DNA of 64,000 nt. Origin: Phycisphaerae bacterium (GTDB lineage: Bacteria > Planctomycetota > Phycisphaerae > UBA1845 > JAFGLZ01). This document shows, one piece after another, positions 9,184 to 17,692 of the stretch. The DNA is taken from contig JAFGLZ010000111.1 in assembly GCA_016927755.1 (NCBI GenBank), forward strand, positions 1 to 64,000, in the 5' to 3' direction. Position 1 is the first letter of the stretch; each line of letters opens with the position of its first letter. Made by a program: the position numbers and the translations under genes. The notes below the pieces were generated by a model. It worked only from the letters and a program-made list of their open reading frames with translations, ran no database searches and was not told the DNA's origin.

Positions 9184-10644
9184 TCAGCCTCGGAGCAGGT
9201 CGAGGACCTCTTGGAGAGGGACGGTGGCGAAGCTGCTGGCGATGTCGCTCATCGCATAGGGGATGATGAGGCGGTCGTTGTGGACCATGCCGCCGCAGGA
9301 GTAGACGACGTTGGGGACGTAGCCCTCGCGTTCCTCGCCGACGGGCACGAGGAGGGGCTCGGGGGTCTGACCGATCAGTTTGGAGGGGTCGTCGCGATCG
9401 AGCAGTGTGGCGCCGATGAAGTACTGGCGCATCGGGCCGACGCCATGGGTCAGCAGGAGCCAGCCCGCGTCGGTTTCCATGGGCGAGCCGCAGTTTCCGA
9501 TCTGCATGAGCTCCCATGCGAACCTGGGTTTCTGGAGGATCGCGGCCTCATTCCAGAAGCGGACGTTGGTGGACTCCATGATGTAGAGGTTCTCTCCGTC
9601 GAGTCGGGAGATCATGACGTATCGTCCGTGGAGTTTGCGGGGGAACAGGGCCATGCCCTTGTTCTGTGCGTATCGTCCGCTCATCGTGGTGATTTGGATG
9701 GTGGCCTCCGGTGTAATCTCGAGGATTTGGGGCACGATGTGGTGTCCGTTGAAGGCCGTATAGGTGCCGTAGTATCGCCTGGAGCCGTCGTCGCCGGTGA
9801 ACATGACGAGTCGCAGGTCTTCCAGGCCGTGGCTTTCGTTCTCGGAGTAGGGGAAGATGACGATTTCGGACAGGTCGGCGTCATCGGGAATCTTCAGCTC
9901 ATAGTTGGATCGAGCGAGCGTCATCATGTTGTGGGTTGTTTCCTGCAGGGTCGCGGGGGCGTCGAGCTGGGCGCGAGTCTGTTCGAGGGCCTGGCTGAGC
10001 TCGTGGAAGGTGAAGGAGTCGGCGAGGCGTTCGAGCACGGAGCCGCCGAGGGGCGTGTATCCGCCCATTTCGATGAGCTTCTCGAAGAAGGTTTCCTTGT
10101 CGAACCGTTGGTCCTCGACGACCTTGAGCACGCGCGTGTAGGGACTGGCCGGTTCAACGTGGATGTTACAGGCGGTGTCGATGATACCTTGGCGGAAGAC
10201 GATCGAGGAGAGGTGCCCCTCTCCGGTGGCTCGCAGGCTCATGAAGAACCGGGTGCAGCCGGAGGATGGATCGTCCTGGGCGACGGCGGGGACCATGGAG
10301 GGGTTGAAGAGGGCGGCGGACTCGATGGCGTACTCCATTGTGAAGTAGGCGCCGATGAGGACTTTGCGTCGGTCACTGAGGTCGTCCGCGTGGGGAACGA
10401 GATCGCGCACGGAGTTGTAGTGCTCCATGAGCGTTTCGATTCCGTCGCGGTGTCGCCGTCCGAAGTCCTGCTTGAGCCGGTCCAGGATCTCGTCGACCTC
10501 TTCATCGGAGATCAGGAGGATGCGCTCGATGGTTCCTCGAATCCGCGTTTCGTCGCCGGGGCAGAATCGCCGGGTGATGACGCGGGTCGGATCGGGCTCG
10601 AGTCGAATGGGCAATCGCGTCACTTCGATGGGAGACTTATACAT
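9184..10644 (-). CDS. glycoside hydrolase family 130-like protein (mannoside phosphorylase/hydrolase fold)
   Basis: The 486-aa product resembles the five-bladed propeller GH130/DUF377 family. There is an ESHGLEDLRLV segment matching the E-D-x-R region, a following YYGTYTAFNG strand typical of the family, and late motifs GNCGSPMETDAGWLLLTHGVGPMRQYFIGATLLD and a C-terminal Y-S-C-G region. Family members phosphorolyse or hydrolyse beta-mannosides; which applies here cannot be read from sequence. About 120 N-terminal residues form a helical extension not found in the shortest members. The start at 10644 (MYKSPIEV) was preferred over a longer frame because GAGGG and AGAGGG lie just upstream and the longer N-terminus is low-complexity. 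It is divergent from a phosphofructokinase, hinting at shared sugar metabolism. Confidence 0.85.
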   Translation of the reverse strand: MYKSPIEVTRLPIRLEPDPTRVITRRFCPGDETRIRGTIERILLISDEEVDEILDRLKQDFGRRHRDGIETLMEHYNSVRDLVPHADDLSDRRKVLIGAYFTMEYAIESAALFNPSMVPAVAQDDPSSGCTRFFMSLRATGEGHLSSIVFRQGIIDTACNIHVEPASPYTRVLKVVEDQRFDKETFFEKLIEMGGYTPLGGSVLERLADSFTFHELSQALEQTRAQLDAPATLQETTHNMMTLARSNYELKIPDDADLSEIVIFPYSENESHGLEDLRLVMFTGDDGSRRYYGTYTAFNGHHIVPQILEITPEATIQITTMSGRYAQNKGMALFPRKLHGRYVMISRLDGENLYIMESTNVRFWNEAAILQKPRFAWELMQIGNCGSPMETDAGWLLLTHGVGPMRQYFIGATLLDRDDPSKLIGQTPEPLLVPVGEEREGYVPNVVYSCGGMVHNDRLIIPYAMSDIASSFATVPLQEVLDLLRG

Positions 10645-10757
10645 GTCCCTCAACCCTCTCTCTCGAAGACTCTGCCATGTGGACGATGATGATGCGACGT
10701 TTGACGATCCGCACGCCTGCGCCGCCGATCCGCCTGGCTCGACGGCCGGGCGTGGCA

Positions 10758-10832
10758 TGGACATGTCCACACTGGGAGTTTTACACTCTTGGACGCCCCT
10801 TGGCATGCCGAAAATCCGGATGACCGTCCGGA
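10758..10832. promoter_or_regulatory. candidate operator palindromes between GH130-like and phosphofructokinase genes
   Basis: The ~300-bp divergent intergenic region contains a perfect 12-bp palindrome TGGACATGTCCA (10758-10769) and two copies of the palindrome TCCGGA (10815-10820 and 10827-10832) spaced 12 nt centre to centre. These could bind a dimeric regulator. No regulator gene is adjacent, and short GC-rich palindromes also arise by chance. Confidence 0.25.
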
Positions 10833-10947
10833 TAGCTCATCCGATCGAACGGAACGCGGGGGGCGGGCAAGTTTTGTCCGAGGGGCCTGGACGTCGAGGG
10901 AGTCGGAATCCGTGCCTGGTCCGCCGCTGAGCGGGTAGGAGGCCATG

Positions 10948-12261
10948 ATGACGGAGCGGATGGAGAAGATCGCGGTTCGGATGCTGGGCGAGTGCCGGTT
11001 CGCGTCGCCGTTGTCGCTGTCGAATGAGGTCGGAGACGGCGTGGGCAACTTCGTCCGTGACGACACCTGGGTTCGGTATCAGATCGAGGTCAGGGGCGAG
11101 GGAAGCACGAGCGGCGGGCCGCTGTTCGAGAAGGCCGGCCCGCGGGAACGGCTGTTTTTCAGCCCGACTCAGACCAAGGCGGCCATCGTGACGTGCGGCG
11201 GTTTGTGCCCGGGGCTGAACAACGTGATCCGATCGGCGTTCCTGGAATTGCACTACAACTACGGTGTACCTCAGGTTCTGGGGCTTCGGTACGGCTACCG
11301 GGGTCTGAACCCGGTCCGGGGGCATTCGCCGATCCGTCTGACGCCGGAGATGGTCGAGCGGGTCGACAAGCAGGGGGGGACGTTTCTCGGGACGTCGCGC
11401 GGGGCAGAAGAGGCCGCCGTGATGGTCGACTATCTGCAGCGAGAGCGTATCGACGTTCTCTTCTGCGTCGGCGGCGACGGGACGCTTCGAGGGGCACACC
11501 ACATCCAGGAGGAGATCCAGCGGCGCGGGGGGGAGATTGCGGTCGTGGGGATTCCGAAGACGATCGACAACGACATCCAGTATTGCTGGCGAACGTTCGG
11601 CTACGGCACGTCGCTGGAGACGGCCCGTGAGATCCTGCAGTACGCCCACAACGAGGCCAAGAGCGCTCTCAACGGCATCGGGCTGGTGAAGGTGATGGGC
11701 CGGGACGCCGGCTTCATCGCCGCGGGCGCGGCTCTGGCCAGTCAGGAGGCGAACTTCACGCTCATACCGGAGGTTCCGCTCGTCCTTGACGGCGAGAAGG
11801 GCTTCCTGCACGTTCTGGAGAGGCGGCTCGTGGCTCGCGGACACGCGGTCATCGTGGTGGCCGAGGGGGCGGGGCAGGATCTGTTCGAGGTCGCCGGCGA
11901 TGAGCGAGATGCTTCGGGGAACCCCCGCCACCACGACATCGGGACCTATCTGAAGGCGAGGATCAGCGAACATCTCAGGGCGAGGCACGTTCCCTTCGAT
12001 CTGAAGTACATCGACCCGAGCTACATCATTCGCAGCGTTCCGGCCAACAGCGAGGACAGCATTCTGTGCGATCAGTTCGCCCGTCGAGCGGTTCACGCGG
12101 CGATGTCGGGGCGGACCGACGTCAGCGTTGGATTTGCCAACGGCGCCTTTTTCCACGTTCCGCTGGCGATGGTCACGTCGGGCAAGAAGCAGGTCAACCC
12201 GGAGGGCGAGATGTGGCTGTCGGTGCTGGCGGCCACGGGTCAGCCGCGATCGTGGCGGTGA
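10948..12261 (+). CDS. 6-phosphofructokinase, ATP-type group
   Basis: The 437-aa protein phosphorylates fructose 6-phosphate in glycolysis. Visible motifs are GGLCPGLNNVIRSA (about residue 85), GGDGT (about 176), PKTIDND with the catalytic Asp (about 203), and MGRDAGFIA (about 250), which contacts the sugar phosphate. The GGDGT form, rather than GGDD, argues for ATP over pyrophosphate as donor, although PKTIDND is shared with PPi enzymes and plant-type PFKs. An ~80-residue N-terminal extension resembles the long-chain clade. AGGAGG (10937-10942) fits ATG 10948 better (5 nt) than ATG 10945. Donor specificity needs biochemical proof. Confidence 0.9.
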   Translation: MTERMEKIAVRMLGECRFASPLSLSNEVGDGVGNFVRDDTWVRYQIEVRGEGSTSGGPLFEKAGPRERLFFSPTQTKAAIVTCGGLCPGLNNVIRSAFLELHYNYGVPQVLGLRYGYRGLNPVRGHSPIRLTPEMVERVDKQGGTFLGTSRGAEEAAVMVDYLQRERIDVLFCVGGDGTLRGAHHIQEEIQRRGGEIAVVGIPKTIDNDIQYCWRTFGYGTSLETAREILQYAHNEAKSALNGIGLVKVMGRDAGFIAAGAALASQEANFTLIPEVPLVLDGEKGFLHVLERRLVARGHAVIVVAEGAGQDLFEVAGDERDASGNPRHHDIGTYLKARISEHLRARHVPFDLKYIDPSYIIRSVPANSEDSILCDQFARRAVHAAMSGRTDVSVGFANGAFFHVPLAMVTSGKKQVNPEGEMWLSVLAATGQPRSWR

Positions 12262-12342
12262 CGGTTGGTGGCCTTTCCGGTCGAGCGTCTTCATGTGCCG
12301 CAGGCATCGTTGACCGCGTTCGGTGAAGGCTGGAAGTCTGCG

Positions 12343-13692
12343 TTACGGTTGCGCGGCGGTGGACGACCGAAGCATGACGAAGCCGGCGACGCCCGCGACG
12401 AGCGAGCCGGCGAGGATCCCGATCTTGGCCGACTCCAGCATTTCGGGCTGTTCCGGGAACGCCAGGTTGGCGATGAACAGCGACATGGTGAAGCCGATTC
12501 CCGAGAGCCAACTCGTGCTGTAGATCTGGGGCCAGGTCGTCTCGGCCGGGCGCTGCCCGATGTTGGCCTTGATGGACAGCCAGGTGAGCGCCGTGACGCC
12601 CACCTGTTTACCGATGATGAGGCCCAACATGACGCCCAGCCCGACGGAGCTGGTTAGCGCCTGACCGATGCCCTCGCCGAGGGACACGCCGGCGTTGGCC
12701 AAGGCGAAGACAGGCATGATCGCGTAGGACACCCAGGGGTGCAGGGCATGCTCCATGCGGGTCAGCGGCGTCTCGACGTGCTCGCAGGCGACCTCCAGGG
12801 CGTGCACGGCGGACTGTCTTGCCGGATTCGTGACGATGTCGTCTTCATTGCCGCCACCGCGTTCGAACGCGTCCAGCGCTCGTCGAGCGAACGACACGAA
12901 CGCCGCCCCCTTGATACGACAGCGGGATGGGATCGTGAAGGCGAGGATCACGCCGGCGACCGTTGCGTGGACGCCCGATTCGAGAAAGGCCAGCCACAAG
13001 GCGACACCGAGGAGGCCGTAGACCAACGGGCGTCGGATGCCCGCGAGATTCGCGGCGATGAGGAGGACAAGGATGGCACCGGCCACGATCAGCGCGGTTG
13101 TTGAGATGTCGCTGGTGTAGAAGACGGCGATGATCAGGACGGCGCCGATATCGTCGACGATGGCCAAGGCGGTCAGGAAGATCTTGAGGGAGGTGGGCAC
13201 GCGGGGTCCGAGGAGGGCCATAACGCCGAGGGCGAAGGCGATGTCTGTGGCCGCGGGGATTGCCCAGCCGGACAGGGTCGGTCTGCCGAGGTTCAGCAGG
13301 ATATAGACCAGGGCTGGCGCGGCCATGCCACCGACGGCGGCGGCGATGGGGACGGCGGCCTTGCGCGGCGACGCCAGTTCGCCGACCAGGACCTCGCGCT
13401 TGATCTCCAGGCCCACGACGAAGAAGAAGATGACCATGAGCCCGTCGTTGACCCAGTGGGCGAGTGACTCTTTGAGGGCGTACTGACCGAAGCCGATCGT
13501 GACATAGGTGTGCCAGAAGTCATGGTACGTCTGGCTCCAAGGCGAGTTGGCCCAGACGAGCGCGAACGCCGCACAGGCCAGCAGGAGGATGCCGCCAGAG
13601 GCCTCGGTCTTGAGGAAGGCCTGGAACGGCATGAGGAGCCAATCGATGGGTCTGTCCTCGACTTGTGGCTGGAGGCCGTTTTCGGCAACCAT
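12343..13692 (-). CDS. nhaA: Na+/H+ antiporter NhaA
   Basis: The 449-aa inner-membrane protein exchanges sodium for protons in pH and sodium homeostasis. The family signatures are clear: GLEIKREVLVGEL, PAATDIAFALGV (the Asp133 equivalent), LAIVDDIGAVLIIAVFYT (the Asp163-Asp164 pair), and late helices PVFALANAGV and GIGFTMSLFIANLAF. It is longer than the 388-aa E. coli protein because of a hydrophilic loop near residues 255-310, which is common in larger homologues. GGAGG lies 8-9 nt before the ATG. It is the last gene of a minus-strand set with the DUF3300, DUF2950 and small-lipoprotein genes (gaps of 54-85 nt). Confidence 0.95.
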   Translation of the reverse strand: MVAENGLQPQVEDRPIDWLLMPFQAFLKTEASGGILLLACAAFALVWANSPWSQTYHDFWHTYVTIGFGQYALKESLAHWVNDGLMVIFFFVVGLEIKREVLVGELASPRKAAVPIAAAVGGMAAPALVYILLNLGRPTLSGWAIPAATDIAFALGVMALLGPRVPTSLKIFLTALAIVDDIGAVLIIAVFYTSDISTTALIVAGAILVLLIAANLAGIRRPLVYGLLGVALWLAFLESGVHATVAGVILAFTIPSRCRIKGAAFVSFARRALDAFERGGGNEDDIVTNPARQSAVHALEVACEHVETPLTRMEHALHPWVSYAIMPVFALANAGVSLGEGIGQALTSSVGLGVMLGLIIGKQVGVTALTWLSIKANIGQRPAETTWPQIYSTSWLSGIGFTMSLFIANLAFPEQPEMLESAKIGILAGSLVAGVAGFVMLRSSTAAQP

Positions 13693-13761
13693 GGCAGGGA
13701 CCTCCGAGGCAGATCGATCATCGGGCCGGTCGGGATTCTCCGGGTGGCGGCACCGCTCCGC

Positions 13762-14376
13762 TCAACCTTTGGTCGGGTCCTTCTTCGTTGAAGATTGTAT
13801 GCCGATGAGATTAACCTCGGCGCAGCGTCCGTCAGGATTGAACCGCAGTACGCAGTAGCGCGCGCCTTTGGCCTTCTCGAGCTTCTTGGCGCTGTAGATT
13901 CGGACGGTCTGGTTCCTTTCTCGGCTATTGAGAACGGCCTGAGGCTTGCCGATGTTGGCCAGTTGTTCGCACTCGGGCTGGGTCTTTCCGATGAGTCGCG
14001 CTCGCAGCTCCTCGGCCTTGACGGCTGCTTCCATATCGCCTGTCTTCTGCCGGCCCTTGGTAAGGGCTGCGATGACGCCTCGATCAACGTCCACGGCGTA
14101 TCGCTCGGCGCCGGTCTGGTCTCCCTTGACGCCGTAGATCAACAGCTCCCGACCCGGCTGGCGGGCGTCGACCAGGGTTTCCATTCGCGCGCCCAGCACG
14201 CGGTCGGCTTCGCTGGGGGCATTGCCTTTCAACTGCTCCGCGAGCTCGTTGGTGGCTTTGTCCGGCTTCTCGGCGCCAACCAGCATTGCGCCCAGAACGA
14301 TGCTCGTGGTGATGCAGCCGGTCTGAGTCAAGAGGATACCGAGGGTCATCAGGCTGACGGCGAGTCTTGCGTACAT
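13762..14376 (-). CDS. small lipoprotein of unknown function
   Basis: The 204-aa product has a short signal peptide ending at LLTQTGC (lipobox, Cys near 20), followed by a second hydrophobic patch (IVLGAMLVGA) and a hydrophilic, Lys/Arg/Glu-rich body. No family was recognised. The ATG at 14376 has AGGAGAG 7 nt upstream; an ATG 14 codons earlier adds a charged extension before the signal and is less likely. It is co-directional and closely spaced with the DUF2950 gene before it and nhaA after it, so envelope maintenance is a guess from context only. Confidence 0.75.
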   Translation of the reverse strand: MYARLAVSLMTLGILLTQTGCITTSIVLGAMLVGAEKPDKATNELAEQLKGNAPSEADRVLGARMETLVDARQPGRELLIYGVKGDQTGAERYAVDVDRGVIAALTKGRQKTGDMEAAVKAEELRARLIGKTQPECEQLANIGKPQAVLNSRERNQTVRIYSAKKLEKAKGARYCVLRFNPDGRCAEVNLIGIQSSTKKDPTKG

Positions 14377-14430
14377 TCGGTCTCTCCTGCCTTGTTCCGT
14401 TTCCCCCGCGCGCTTCATCCCCTTCGTTGA

Positions 14431-15402
14431 TCAGTCTTCTTGCACCCGCGTCCAGGTCTTGTCGGGGTTGTACTCGGTCATCTTGGCGGCGATTTCCGCG
14501 GTCTTCTCGCCGAGGTCCTTCTGGTAGATCTTTCCCTGGTGGCTAACGACGAAGGTCATGATTCCGGATGAGCCGTGGTCGGCGGGCCAGGCGACCATTG
14601 CGAATCCGGCGATCATGTTGCCGTTGATGACGTAGTCGTACTTTCCACCGGGGGGGTTCGGTCCCTGGCGCGTGAGAATCTTGTAGAAGTATCCTTTGTA
14701 GGGGATCTTGGTCTTTGACTCCTTGGCGGCCTCCAGGTAGGGGGCGGCGTCGGCCATGAGGGGTCCGAAGGGGCTGAGCTCGTCGTCGCTGTCGGGTTTG
14801 ACCTCCCAGTACAGGCCGTCCTTCCTGCCCTCGGTGCTTCTGGCCTTTTGGGCGTACTCGAGCACCTCGTCGGCGTCGCGGTCCCTCTCCGCGTACTCGA
14901 CTTGCGCGGCGACATAGGTACGACAGTTTTCGATGGCCTCTAGCTCGTTGCGTCCGATACGACGATTCAGGATCTCTTCCGCACCGGCATCGGTATCGAA
15001 CCGCCAACCCGACTTCTCCTTGACGAGTGGGATGGGGAGCGGCCACTCGAGGTTTCCGATCACCAAGATGCGCCTGTCATCCCCCGCCTCTTCCAGCTTC
15101 TTGGCCTCCTTGGCGGCTTGAGAGAGCTTGGCGAGGGCCTGCTTGAAGGCGACCTTGTCGGTCATGACGACGAGGTCCTTGTGCTGATGGCCGAAGAGGT
15201 CCAGCAGGGCGCGTTCATCGGCGTCCTTGAAGGCCTGGAGGAGGGCATCGACGGCCGCTTCGGGCGTCTTGAAGATCTTCTGGCTAGCTGCTTGCTGGGC
15301 GACGGTCGTCGTGGGGATGAGCAGCAGCAATCCGGCGAGCCCCGCGGCGACGACGCCGGGCGTTTTGCCGAAGTGGTTTGATTTCTCGCGACCTCCGCAC
15401 AT
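14431..15402 (-). CDS. DUF2950 family secreted protein
   Basis: The 323-aa product has an N-terminal hydrophobic export signal (VVAAGLAGLLLLIPTTTVAQQ) and then matches the DUF2950 pattern: F-x-T-P-E-A-A-V-D-A-L near the N-terminus, a W-x-x-P-I-P-L-V-K-x-x-x-G-W-R-F-D segment, YAQKARSTEGRKDGLYW, a YKGYFYKILTRQGPNPPGGKYDYVINGNMIAGFAMVAWPADHGSSGIMTF-type C-terminal region, and a terminal YNPDKTW. The function is unknown. Such genes are repeatedly found beside DUF3300 genes, as here (85-nt gap). AGGAG lies 8 nt before ATG 15402. Confidence 0.9.
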   Translation of the reverse strand: MCGGREKSNHFGKTPGVVAAGLAGLLLLIPTTTVAQQAASQKIFKTPEAAVDALLQAFKDADERALLDLFGHQHKDLVVMTDKVAFKQALAKLSQAAKEAKKLEEAGDDRRILVIGNLEWPLPIPLVKEKSGWRFDTDAGAEEILNRRIGRNELEAIENCRTYVAAQVEYAERDRDADEVLEYAQKARSTEGRKDGLYWEVKPDSDDELSPFGPLMADAAPYLEAAKESKTKIPYKGYFYKILTRQGPNPPGGKYDYVINGNMIAGFAMVAWPADHGSSGIMTFVVSHQGKIYQKDLGEKTAEIAAKMTEYNPDKTWTRVQED

Positions 15403-15487
15403 GGTCAGACTCCTGCGATTCGGCGTTTTGGGGGTTGTCTCGTCCAAGGGCATTACACGGTTCCCGACTCGATGGGGGATGACGGGG

Positions 15488-16894
15488 TCAGCGTCTTCGA
15501 CCGCCGCCGCCTCTTTGGCCTGCTCCTCCGCGACTGGGCGCGCTTCGCCTTGCGCCTGATGATCCCATGGAGCGACTCTCGGCGCCCCGTTGACTGGACC
15601 GGCGGGCGGACTGACCCGATCCGTAGCCGCCGAATGCGCTTTGACTGGTTCTCTGCGTCGGGCGCGCGGTGGGACGTGGACTGGGTCTCTGGCCGGATGG
15701 AAGCTGGCTCGTACGGGCGGCTCCCGCAGCAGGTCTCCCTGCCGAGGGGAGTTGGCTTGGGCGTCCCGTTCCCGCGGCAGGTCTCCCGGCTGATGGGAGC
15801 TGGCTCGGACGTCCTGTTCCCGCACCTGGCCTAAGTCCGGAGGGAAGCTGGCTCGGCCGCCCTGCACTTGGTCTTCCTGCTCCAGGACGGTCGCCTCCGG
15901 CCGGTCTTCGCCCGCCTGGTCGGTCGCCAGCACTTGGCCTCACGGCGGATGGTAGCTGACTCGGTCTGCCGGCGATTGGCTTTCCTGCGCCTGGGCGTCC
16001 GCCGCTCGGTGGACCATAGCCTGGACGTCCTCCTCCGGGTCGGTATCCGGGGCGATAACCGGGTCCATATCCTGGGCGATGTGCGGGGGGTGGGCGCCAG
16101 TAGGAACCTCCACCCCATCCAGGGCGAACACCGCCCCAGTAGGAGTTATGGTTGATCTTGACTTTGTAGCCATTGTGATAGTGTCCCCAATGGCAGCCGT
16201 AGGCGACCCAGCCGCCGACGGCCCAGCCGGTCCCGAAGGTAATGATGGGGGCGGCCGAGACCTCCTGCCTGACGACGACGACCTCGGGGTTGTAGGTGGG
16301 CACGTAGATGACTTGTGGGTCGGTCTGGACGACCGTGATGATTTCTTTCTCCTTGGCGACCGTGATCTTGTCGTCGGTGAGGAGGTTCCCCGCATCGGAG
16401 GCCTTGGCTCGGAAGCGCTGGATGGCGGCCATTACGTCCTCTTGTTGGGCGACGACGGCATCGCCGAGGGCCGAGGTCCAGTCGAGATCGTCGTTCATCT
16501 TCTTGATGACGTCGGGGTAGTGCATGAGGGCCAGAACACCGGGGTCGAAGTCGAGCTTCTTGATGGCATCTTCGTCGATCTTCCCGCCGTTCTTGTCCAA
16601 GAGCCGAGCGGCCTGGACGATCTCGATGGGGTACGCAGACGCGGCGAGGACGTTGCCGAGCAGGTCGTCGGGATAGAGGGCGATTGGCCCGACCAGGTCG
16701 TCCAGCTCCGCAGGCGAGAGCTTCTCGATCTGCTTGTCCACCGGCGCGCCGGCGACACCTTCCTCCGGCTGTGATTGCTCCAGTTGTTCGGCGGAGGCCT
16801 TCGATCCGGCGGCGAGGGCGACGCAGCAGAGGATCCCCAGGATCTGCCGATGACGTTTCGACCTGTAGTTGTCTTGGCATCTAGTCCGCATCAT
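15488..16894 (-). CDS. DUF3300 family secreted protein with a low-complexity Pro/Gly/Arg/Ser tail
   Basis: The 468-aa product has a signal peptide (LGILCCVALAAGSKASA) and a DUF3300 core: LSPAELDDLVGPIALYPDDLLGNVL, ASAYPIEIVQAARLL, and VIYVPTYNPEVVVV followed by a Gly/Trp-rich membrane-proximal segment. From about residue 260 it becomes a long disordered tail dominated by Pro, Gly, Arg and Ser with repeats of the GRPSQLPS type. The function is unknown. ATG 16894 has AGGGAG 5 nt upstream; a second ATG follows immediately. It is the first gene of the minus-strand operon ending in nhaA. Because the tail is repetitive, length variation between strains is likely. Confidence 0.88.
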   Translation of the reverse strand: MMRTRCQDNYRSKRHRQILGILCCVALAAGSKASAEQLEQSQPEEGVAGAPVDKQIEKLSPAELDDLVGPIALYPDDLLGNVLAASAYPIEIVQAARLLDKNGGKIDEDAIKKLDFDPGVLALMHYPDVIKKMNDDLDWTSALGDAVVAQQEDVMAAIQRFRAKASDAGNLLTDDKITVAKEKEIITVVQTDPQVIYVPTYNPEVVVVRQEVSAAPIITFGTGWAVGGWVAYGCHWGHYHNGYKVKINHNSYWGGVRPGWGGGSYWRPPPAHRPGYGPGYRPGYRPGGGRPGYGPPSGGRPGAGKPIAGRPSQLPSAVRPSAGDRPGGRRPAGGDRPGAGRPSAGRPSQLPSGLRPGAGTGRPSQLPSAGRPAAGTGRPSQLPSAGRPAAGAARTSQLPSGQRPSPRPTARPTQRTSQSAFGGYGSGQSARRSSQRGAESRSMGSSGARRSAPSRGGAGQRGGGGRRR

Positions 16895-17692
16895 GGTTCT
16901 CCCTAGGCCGGTGAGATGTGATCGACGGCAGGGCGGAGTCGCTGCCACTGAGAGGTCGAGGCCCGCGTCAGTCCCCGAGCTACTCACATGCGGTCATCTC
17001 CGAGGATCTGTCATCTCTCAGGTCCATCTGGATTGCTACAAGGCTATTCTGGTTAGGCACTTACATCTGAACTTGGGCTGAGATCCGCGGCATGGTGCCT
17101 CATTGGCCCACAAACACCTCAAGACCTTTGATGCTCACGCCCGGGAGTACTCACATAAGTCCTTCAACGAAATCCAGACAGTTTCCCTGGATACGGGCAT
17201 CAGATCCCATGACCTCCGGCGGGTCTCGCGGTACGATTCGTTGTCGTTGCGGCGTCGATTGAAGTGTGATTATAGTCCCGAGTTGTTGATTCTCAAGGAC
17301 ATCCTAGTGGATCAATCGGCAATCGCACAGTTCCTGTCGACACGCCGTGGGGGCCACAGGGGCTATTGACCTTTCCGGCGGAATCCGTAGACTAAGAGGT
17401 GGTTGGAAGCATATCTGGGGACCCTCCCCAAGAACGCGAGCCGTGCGAGCCAAAGGAATAGGTGTTGATGCATGTAGTCTAGTCGGCTGAACTCCTAGTT
17501 ACGCGATAGGCCTTCTTGTGATTGTAGCATGCCCCTTCTGTTTCCCCGGGCACTGCGTGAGGAGGCCGGCACGGACGCGTATTGCGTAGATCATTCACGG
17601 AGGCATTGGCGTCGTAACGAAGTCGGGCTCGCTGGCTCGGTGACGACTGATCGCCGGGACAGGATATTCAGATCTCTCAGTCGGAGGTGTGG
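16895..17692. other. 798-bp intergenic region
   Basis: This is the largest gene-free gap and its base composition is lower in GC than its surroundings. A short frame at 17103-17369 lacks a ribosome-binding site and recognisable protein character and was not called. The region separates the divergent DUF3300 operon from the first cytochrome gene and should hold promoters for both. One candidate is listed separately. Confidence 0.5.
17366..17393 (+). promoter_or_regulatory. candidate promoter upstream of the first multiheme cytochrome gene
   Basis: TTGACC (17366-17371) and TAGACT (17388-17393) are separated by 16 nt, a reasonable sigma-70-like arrangement. It would leave a leader of about 290 nt before the ATG at 17693. 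The match is moderate and unsupported by other evidence. Confidence 0.3.

Noticed and set aside
9013-10689. Plus-strand frame of 558 codons opposite the GH130-like gene
   Set aside because: Compositional shadow; the minus strand carries GH130 motifs.
15590-15959. Plus-strand frames over the DUF3300 tail
   Set aside because: Mirror of the low-complexity Pro/Gly/Arg/Ser tail encoded on the minus strand.
17103-17369. Short plus-strand frame in the large intergenic gap
   Set aside because: No ribosome-binding site, no recognisable domain and unremarkable composition.
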